Of a stretch of 64,000 bases of DNA, positions 58,834 through 64,000 are shown one piece after another. The stretch comes from UBA6055 sp965203755 (GTDB lineage Bacteria; Chloroflexota; Anaerolineae; Aggregatilineales; Phototrophicaceae), in NCBI GenBank assembly GCA_965203755.1, contig OZ241910.1, positions 1,674,001-1,738,000 of the forward strand, read 5' to 3'. The first letter of the stretch is position 1; each line of letters begins with the position of its first letter. A program made the position numbers and the translations under genes. The notes below the pieces were generated by a model. It did not search any database and was not told where the DNA came from. It saw only the letters and a list, made by a program, of their open reading frames with translations.

Positions 58834-59850
58834 TTGAGCATATTACTTGAGGTTGAAGACCTCATTGTTCGATTCTATACACAGGAAGGCACAGTCTACG
58901 CCGTCAATGGCGTCTCTTATGAACTTGAAGAAGGCGAGACTTTGGGTATCGTCGGCGAAAGCGGCAGCGGCAAAAGCGTGAGTTCCTTAGCCGTGATGGG
59001 CCTGATCCCCAGCCCGCCCGGCAAAGTCGAAGCCGGCCGCGTCAGCTTTGAAGGCCGTAATCTGCTGACCTTGAAGCCAGACCAGATGCGGCTGATTCGC
59101 GGCAAGGAAATCGCCATGATTTTCCAAGACCCGATGACCTCATTGAATCCGGTGCTGACGATTGGCACGCAGATTACCGAATCGCTGAAACTGCACGAAG
59201 GCATGAACACATCGCAGTCGCGGAAACGGGCGGCCGACCTGCTCGATATGGTCGGCATCCCCGACGCTTACCGCCGGCTGGATGATTATCCGCATCAGTT
59301 TTCCGGCGGGATGCGCCAGCGCGTGATGATTGCCATGGGGCTGTCCTGCAACCCCAAGCTGCTGATTGCTGATGAGCCGACAACCGCCTTGGACGTCACC
59401 ATTCAGGCGCAGATTATAGAACTGGTCAAGCAGCTTAAAGATGAATTTAACATGGCGATGATCTGGATTACCCATGACCTGGGCGTGGTCGCCGGCATCG
59501 CTGACCGCATTCAGGTCATGTATGGCGGGCGAATCATGGAATCCGGCACATCTCACGAAGTGTTCGGCGACAGCCGCCATCCCTATACGGTCGGCTTGCT
59601 GGGCTCTTTGCCGCGTTTGGATTCCAGCGGCGAGGAAAAACTGATTCAAATCGAAGGCTCGCCGCCCGATATGCGTAATGAGCCAACCGGCTGCCCCTTT
59701 GCGCCGCGCTGTGATATGCGCGAGCAGCTGAACCTGGAAAAATGCTGGACGGAACGGCCGCCGCTGGAGGCCGTTCCCTATGCCAAAGAGGATGGCCACG
59801 TCATGTCCTGCTGGGCCGACATCCGCGAGGAGGCAGCGCAAAATGTTTAG
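58834..59850 (+). CDS. oppD: Oligopeptide/dipeptide ABC transporter ATPase (OppD-like)
   Basis: 338 aa. Walker A GESGSGKSVSSL near 42, Q-loop FQDPMTSLNPVLTI, signature FSGGMRQRVMIAMGL, Walker B LLIADEPTTALDVT and the H-loop ITHDLGVVAGIAD are present. The C-terminal CPFAPRC...C cysteine cluster typical of Opp/Dpp ATPases (GCPFAPRCDM) is present, possibly binding an iron-sulfur cluster. Start at TTG 58834 with GGAGGGC upstream. The last 8 bp overlap oppF. No permease or binding-protein genes are in the window. Confidence 0.93.
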   Translation: MSILLEVEDLIVRFYTQEGTVYAVNGVSYELEEGETLGIVGESGSGKSVSSLAVMGLIPSPPGKVEAGRVSFEGRNLLTLKPDQMRLIRGKEIAMIFQDPMTSLNPVLTIGTQITESLKLHEGMNTSQSRKRAADLLDMVGIPDAYRRLDDYPHQFSGGMRQRVMIAMGLSCNPKLLIADEPTTALDVTIQAQIIELVKQLKDEFNMAMIWITHDLGVVAGIADRIQVMYGGRIMESGTSHEVFGDSRHPYTVGLLGSLPRLDSSGEEKLIQIEGSPPDMRNEPTGCPFAPRCDMREQLNLEKCWTERPPLEAVPYAKEDGHVMSCWADIREEAAQNV

Positions 59851-60871
59851 TGAAGCGATAACAAAAGAAAAAGACAAGCAGCTGAATCCGGATGACCATA
59901 TCCTGGAAGTCACGGATTTGAAGAAATATTTCCCGATTTCGGCCGGCATAGTGTTTCAACGTCAGGTCGGGGCGGTCCGCGCCGTCGACGGGATTAGCTT
60001 TCATGTGGTCCGCGGCGAGACCTTGGGGCTTGTCGGTGAATCCGGCTGTGGCAAGAGCACCACCGGGCGGACGATCTTACAGCTTTACCGTCCGACCGAA
60101 GGCAGCGTCAAATTTGAGGGGCAGGAATTATCCACGATGTCCGGCAATCAGCTGCGTCAGATGCGCCGCAAGATGCAGATTATCTTTCAAGATCCCTTTG
60201 CCTCCTTGAATCCGCGCATGACGGTCGGCAGCATTGTCAGCGAGCCGCTGCAAATCCACAAAATGTATGCCAGCAAAAAAGAACGGCAGCAGTATGTGGA
60301 GCAGTTGATGGAGCGCGTCGGCTTGAACCCCTACTTCATCAATCGCTATCCACATGAGTTCTCCGGCGGTCAGCGTCAGCGCATTGGCATCGCCCGCGCC
60401 TTGGCTTTGCAGCCGAGCTTCATCGTCGCCGACGAGCCGATTTCGGCGCTGGATGTGTCGATTCAGGCGCAGGTGGTGAACTTGATGGAAGAGCTTCAGC
60501 AAGAGCTTGGCTTGACCTACCTGTTTATCGCCCATGATTTGAGCATGGTGCGCCATATTTGCGACCGGGTGGCGGTCATGTACCTCGGCAAAATCGTCGA
60601 GTTGGGCCCGGTGGATGAAGTCTATGACAACCCACAGCATCCCTATACCCAAGCCCTGCTTTCAGCCGTGCCGGTGCCCGACCCGATAATCGAGGAGAAT
60701 CGCCAGCGCATTATTATTTCCGGCGACTTGCCCAGCCCGGCCAATCCGCCGACCGGCTGCAACTTCAATACCCGCTGTCCGGTGGTCTTTGACCTGTGCC
60801 ATGAGGAGCCCGACCCGCCCTTGATCGAAGTGCGTCCAGATCACTACGTCGCCTGTCACCGCGTGACTTGA
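59843..60871 (+). CDS. oppF: Oligopeptide/dipeptide ABC transporter ATPase (OppF-like)
   Basis: About 342 aa from ATG 59843 (AGGAGG upstream; overlaps the oppD stop by 8 bp). It has LKKYFPISAGIVFQRQVGAV typical of OppF, Walker A GESGCGKSTTGRTI, FQDPFASLNPRMTV, signature FSGGQRQRIGIARAL, Walker B FIVADEPISALDVS and FIAHDLSMVRHICD. The C-terminal NFNTRCPVVFDLC cysteine segment is kept. It forms the ATPase dimer with OppD to power peptide import. Confidence 0.93.
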   Translation: MFSEAITKEKDKQLNPDDHILEVTDLKKYFPISAGIVFQRQVGAVRAVDGISFHVVRGETLGLVGESGCGKSTTGRTILQLYRPTEGSVKFEGQELSTMSGNQLRQMRRKMQIIFQDPFASLNPRMTVGSIVSEPLQIHKMYASKKERQQYVEQLMERVGLNPYFINRYPHEFSGGQRQRIGIARALALQPSFIVADEPISALDVSIQAQVVNLMEELQQELGLTYLFIAHDLSMVRHICDRVAVMYLGKIVELGPVDEVYDNPQHPYTQALLSAVPVPDPIIEENRQRIIISGDLPSPANPPTGCNFNTRCPVVFDLCHEEPDPPLIEVRPDHYVACHRVT

Positions 60872-60892
60872 TGCCAATCTGCAAAGAACGAA

Positions 60893-60927
60893 AATCCCCT
60901 GAACTGCGAATAGAGCAGGGGATTTTT
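60893..60927 (+). terminator. Bidirectional-looking intrinsic terminator
   Basis: AATCCCCTG (60893-60901) pairs with CAGGGGATT (60916-60924) followed by Ts on the plus strand, and the reverse strand also ends in a T run. It separates oppF from the convergent TIR gene. Confidence 0.75.
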
Positions 60928-60972
60928 ATGCAATCATTTGAACCGTCCGACTTGGGTTTGTTCTTTGCGGCG

Positions 60973-61728
60973 TTATCCCTCGACAGGCATACCCGTAACC
61001 ACATCGATAATCTCTGCGGCCATCTCTTCCACTGTATGTGATGTGGTGTTCCTAGCGACTTTGTCTGCCAAAGATGCGCTGTAAGAGATAACCTCGTCCT
61101 TCGTGATATTGTGCCAAATGGGAAGCAATGCCTGCTCTCCATTTACCACCCTCGTTACCAATCCATCAAGCTCATAGTTGGTCCATCCTTTATCAAAAAA
61201 GGCTTTTGACAGAACAACGATTCCGAATCGGCTGGCGCTGATTCCTTTGTCAATACTTTGACGAAGGCTGTTACCAATCTTGAGTTCAATTTCATCATAC
61301 CAAACTGAAAGCCCGCCATCTTGAAGAGCTTGAGCGAGCGGTCGGACGACTTCATCCTTGTCTTCGGCGGCATGCGAGATAAAAACATCATACTCGACGT
61401 TGTTCCCTTTTCTAACCAACGTAGGAACTGATGACAGAGGCATCTCTTGAACAGGGCGCAGTCTGCCCGGCAGCACACGAACGGACGAACCGACTCGTCC
61501 ACTATACCCACCCAAGTCTACAGCCACGTACCAACGCCCGGAGGTGGGTATCTTCAATCGGAACGGAGAGTGCTTGACATGGCCGCCGTAATATCTGTGC
61601 CGCCGCCCATTGCGATAGTTCTGGAAATTTGAACTGTCCATGAGCCGAACATTAGCGGCTCTTGACAGGGTGACTTCAACCATCTCGCCACTGGTTCTTT
61701 GCCCTAAATCGTGCTTAATGAACTGCAT
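60973..61728 (-). CDS. DUF1883-TIR domain protein
   Basis: 251 aa from ATG 61728 (GGGAGGT 8 nt upstream). Residues 1-92 are DUF1883 (MQFIKHDLGQRTSGEMVEVT, ANVRLMDSSNFQNYR), residues 113-250 a TIR domain (YDVFISHAAEDKDEVVRPLA, SVWYDEIELKIG, VVLSKAFFDKGWTNYELDGL). E186 in the WxxxE pattern is the expected catalytic NADase glutamate. DUF1883 is predicted to be the sensing or binding half. It is the downstream gene of a tandem TIR pair, 89 bp after the other, and more AT-rich than the surroundings near its start. Confidence 0.88.
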   Translation of the reverse strand: MQFIKHDLGQRTSGEMVEVTLSRAANVRLMDSSNFQNYRNGRRHRYYGGHVKHSPFRLKIPTSGRWYVAVDLGGYSGRVGSSVRVLPGRLRPVQEMPLSSVPTLVRKGNNVEYDVFISHAAEDKDEVVRPLAQALQDGGLSVWYDEIELKIGNSLRQSIDKGISASRFGIVVLSKAFFDKGWTNYELDGLVTRVVNGEQALLPIWHNITKDEVISYSASLADKVARNTTSHTVEEMAAEIIDVVTGMPVEG

Positions 61729-61817
61729 TAAAGTTACCTCCCTCTCTGCAATCTTCAATAACAATTATAGCTCAACTTCTCTAATAGCTTCTAACGTCAA
61801 ATGAAATACATTATACA

Positions 61818-62318
61818 TTACGCTTCGTCAATGTTCTTTTCCTGTGCATTAAACATCACAATCACTTCATAAATTTCGTCTGCGATTTCCTCGATAGTGT
61901 ATGTTGCCGTGCTTCTGGCAAAGATATTTGCTAACGAAACACGGTAAGACTTGACTTTCTTAGGGGTGATATTATGCAAAATCGAGAAAAGCACCCGGTC
62001 CTCCGTCACCATCAAGTTTTCTAATATGTCAAGTTCGTATTTTGTCCAACGTTTGTTAAAAAAAGAGCTAGATAAAATTAGGATTCCAAAGCGGCTGTCC
62101 CTGATTCCTGCGTTTATTTCTCCCACTAGATTGTTACCGATCTTAAGTTCTGTTTCATCATACCAGACTTTAAGCTCTCGCTTTTGGAGCATCTCTGCCA
62201 GTGGTCGGGCCACTTCGTCCTTGTCTTCAGAGGCATGGGAAAGAAAGACATCGTATATGGAACGGTCTTTCTTGGTGATAAAGACATCGTAGGAACGGTC
62301 TTTCTTGGTGTGGTTCAC
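61818..62318 (-). CDS. TIR domain protein with N-terminal tandem duplication
   Basis: 166 aa from GTG 62318 with AGAGGAG 7 nt upstream. The TIR domain starts at about residue 22 (YDVFLSHASEDKDEVARPLA) and has the WYDETELKIG and SSSFFNKRWTKYELDIL segments with E95 in the catalytic position. Residues 4-14 (TKKDRSYDVFI) and 15-26 (TKKDRSIYDVFL) are a direct duplication. About half of the residues match the downstream TIR protein, so the pair came from duplication. It begins 41 bp after the ftsH stop on the same strand. Confidence 0.85.
   Translation of the reverse strand: MNHTKKDRSYDVFITKKDRSIYDVFLSHASEDKDEVARPLAEMLQKRELKVWYDETELKIGNNLVGEINAGIRDSRFGILILSSSFFNKRWTKYELDILENLMVTEDRVLFSILHNITPKKVKSYRVSLANIFARSTATYTIEEIADEIYEVIVMFNAQEKNIDEA
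62244..62310. repeat. Tandem direct repeat in the TIR gene
   Basis: AAAGACATCGTATATGGAAC plus CGTCTTTCTTGGTG-like continuation at 62244-62277 is repeated at 62280-62310 with a 3-bp deletion (TAT missing). The copies keep the reading frame and encode the doubled TKKDRS-YDVF peptide near the N-terminus. Confidence 0.85.
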
Positions 62319-62358
62319 AAGATCACTCCTCTAATTTGTAATTCGGCGCAATCATCAC

Positions 62359-64000
62359 TTAATCCTCGGCCGGCGTGAACATCGCCGGCGCGGCGCCATC
62401 GACAATCTGAACAAATTCTTCCGCATTCAGCGTCTCGCGTTCAATCAGAATCGCGACCAGTTCTTCCATCTTGCCGCGCTGCTCCGTCAAGAGACCCTTG
62501 GCGCGCTGATAGGCGCCCTGAAGGATGCGTTTGACCTCATCGTCAATCTGCTGGGCATAAAATTCGCTGTAATCGCGCTGTTCAGAAATCTCCCGGCCCA
62601 AAAAGACAGCCCCTTGCCCGTTGCCATAAGACCGTGGACCAAGCAGGTCACTCATGCCAAATTGAGTTACCATCGCCCGCGCCATCCGCGTCGCCTGTTG
62701 CAAATCATTGCTGGCGCCGGTGCTGAACTGATTGAATATAATCTCTTCAGCAGCCCGCCCTCCCATAGCGGCGACAAGGTCATCCTCAAATTTTTCGCGG
62801 GTGACCAGCATATCATCGCCCGAAGGCAGGGGCATCACATAACCGCCGGCGCGCCCGCGCGAAACGATGGTGATTTTGTGAACCGGGCTGGTGTTTTCCA
62901 GCAGATGAAACAAGAGAGCGTGCCCGGCTTCGTGATAAGCGACCTTTTTCTTCTCTTCTGGCGAAATCACCCGACTGCGGCGTTCCGGCCCCATCACAAC
63001 CCGCTCCATCGATTCTTGCATTTCGCCCATGCCGATGGACTTCTTGTTGCGCCGCGCCGCCAAGATCGCCGCCTCGTTGACCAGGTTCTCGAGATCAGCG
63101 CCCGAAAAGCCGGCCGTGATTTTGGCGATGGCTTCGGCATCGACGTCGGCCGCCAAAGGCTTGCCGCGCGAATGCACCTTGAGGATATCCTGCCGCCCCT
63201 TGACATCGGGGTTGTCCATGATGACCTTGCGGTCAAAGCGACCCGGACGCAGCAAAGCCGGGTCAAGGATATCGGGGCGATTGGTGGCGGCGATAATGAT
63301 GATGTTGGTATCGTTGTCAAAGCCATCCATCTCGACCAGGATCTGGTTGAGAGTCTGCTCGCGTTCGTCATGCCCGCCGCCGAGCCCGGCGCCGCGGTGC
63401 CGGCCGACGGCATCGATCTCGTCGACGAAGACAATAGCCGGCGCTTCGGCCTTGGCGCGTTCAAACAGGTCGCGGACGCGGCTGGCGCCAACACCGACAA
63501 ACATTTCCACAAATTCCGAACCGGAGATGCTAAAGAAGGGCACGCCGGCCTCGCCAGCGACCGCCCGCGCCATCAGGGTTTTGCCGGTGCCGGGCGGGCC
63601 GACCATCAAAACGCCCTTGGGCACCCGCGCCCCCAGGCGGATAAATTTTTCCGGCTCTTTCAGAAATTCAACAATCTCTTTGAGGTCTTCTTTGGCCTCT
63701 TCGGCGCCGGCTACATCGGTGAAGGTCACTTGCGGCCGTTCCATATCGCGCGCGACCCGCGGCTTGCTGCGGCCGAAGCTCATCGCCTGATCTTGCCCGG
63801 CGCGCATCGAGCGCATCATCCGCCACAAAAACCAGACAATAATCAGAATAGGCACGACGCCGATGATAATCTGAAAGATAAGCGCCTGTGAATTGTCGCC
63901 GGGCTGGTCATAATGAGTCAAGTTGGCCAAGGTCGCGTCAGATACGCCCAAGGCGCGCATTTGTTCATGGAAATTGACGGCCGGGTCTTTATAGGCGGTT
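62359..64000 (-). CDS. ftsH: ATP-dependent zinc metalloprotease FtsH (5' end missing)
   Basis: Membrane-anchored AAA protease that removes misassembled membrane proteins and regulators. The frame is still open at the window edge, and the visible part is about 547 residues of the usual 600-650. The second membrane helix (IIIGVVPILIIVWFLW) is followed by the AAA module: Walker A GPPGTGKTLMARA, Walker B IVFVDEIDAVG, SRH TNRPDILDPALLRPGRFDR. The peptidase has the zinc motif VAYHEAGHALLFH and the conserved GGRAAEEIIF helix. TIR genes follow in the same direction with no visible terminator between. Confidence 0.97.
   Translation of the reverse strand, partial: TAYKDPAVNFHEQMRALGVSDATLANLTHYDQPGDNSQALIFQIIIGVVPILIIVWFLWRMMRSMRAGQDQAMSFGRSKPRVARDMERPQVTFTDVAGAEEAKEDLKEIVEFLKEPEKFIRLGARVPKGVLMVGPPGTGKTLMARAVAGEAGVPFFSISGSEFVEMFVGVGASRVRDLFERAKAEAPAIVFVDEIDAVGRHRGAGLGGGHDEREQTLNQILVEMDGFDNDTNIIIIAATNRPDILDPALLRPGRFDRKVIMDNPDVKGRQDILKVHSRGKPLAADVDAEAIAKITAGFSGADLENLVNEAAILAARRNKKSIGMGEMQESMERVVMGPERRSRVISPEEKKKVAYHEAGHALLFHLLENTSPVHKITIVSRGRAGGYVMPLPSGDDMLVTREKFEDDLVAAMGGRAAEEIIFNQFSTGASNDLQQATRMARAMVTQFGMSDLLGPRSYGNGQGAVFLGREISEQRDYSEFYAQQIDDEVKRILQGAYQRAKGLLTEQRGKMEELVAILIERETLNAEEFVQIVDGAAPAMFTPAED

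Noticed and set aside
61764..61769. TATAAT-like promoter between the two TIR genes
   Set aside because: A -10 match exists on the minus strand but no -35 at proper spacing in an AT-rich gap, so it was not listed as a feature.
62614..63891. 425-codon plus-strand frame opposite ftsH
   Set aside because: Antisense shadow of FtsH.
1..64000. CRISPR array or prophage
   Set aside because: No regularly spaced repeats, cas genes, integrase, terminase or phage structural genes were found.

Overview
The window looks like a chromosomal segment of a GC-rich (high-50s percent by eye) bacterium, most likely Chloroflexota of the Anaerolineae type. This is an inference from gene content: a DUF4013 membrane protein, secreted SH3/thrombospondin-3/propeller proteins, GAF-PAS class III cyclases, a DUF318/TIGR03943 permease pair, an F420 ligase-like protein and Apd1-like sucrase/ferredoxin. 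No 16S rRNA is present to test it. Genes are dense, both strands are used, many neighbours overlap by 1-16 bp, and starts are ATG, GTG or TTG with clear GGAG-type ribosome sites.

Layout. 0-7.5 kb: a DPPY DNA methyltransferase, a GT9 glycosyltransferase, DUF4013 protein, oligoendopeptidase F, heptose-phosphate adenylyltransferase, rpsD, enoyl-CoA hydratase and a degenerate phosphoesterase. 7.5-12.2 kb: a defence-like islet with an AT-rich nucleoside-deoxyribosyltransferase/TIR-like protein and an MmeI-type restriction-modification enzyme with an AT-rich specificity domain. 12.2-22.3 kb: atypical kinase, secreted chimera, F420 ligase-like protein, SWIM protein behind a possible attenuator, Apd1-like ferredoxin, and fetA/fetB separated by trmD, a GNAT enzyme and an ITPase. 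22.3-30.5 kb: ATPase + PIN-like pair, a lipoprotein/polytopic membrane protein pair, tsaD, an FAD oxidoreductase and a secreted beta-helix protein whose leader holds a 17-bp G/C homopolymer. 30.8-37.8 kb: two coupled cyclases, a 54-aa membrane protein, the permease pair and a TolB-like propeller. 37.8-46.5 kb: rhomboid, DUF2304, hydrolase, tRNA-Phe, GT4, an AT-rich single-chain R-M-S enzyme, GH172, lipoprotein and FAH hydrolase. 46.5-53.5 kb: amino-acid metabolism (serA, class V aminotransferase, IolE-like, threonine dehydratase, metA). 53.5-64 kb: TlpA, a DUF4411/ImmA toxin-antitoxin pair with an operator, ndk, GDP-fucose synthase, a D12 methyltransferase, oppDF, two TIR proteins and ftsH (cut by the window end).

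The most notable observation is the cyclase pair at 31007-34545. The two same-architecture proteins (coiled coil-GAF-PAS-cyclase) have complementary losses of catalytic residues. One keeps both metal-binding aspartates but lacks the transition-state Asn/Arg. The other keeps Asn/Arg but has lost the second aspartate. Their TAATG overlap suggests an obligate heterodimer with one working active site, analogous to the C1/C2 halves of mammalian adenylyl cyclase. Second is the poly-C tract between a canonical promoter/start and the signal peptide of the beta-helix protein, which could be a frameshift switch. Third are several small candidate defence modules: ATPase + PIN-like, tandem TIR proteins behind ftsH, and the deoxyribosyltransferase-like protein beside the MmeI enzyme.
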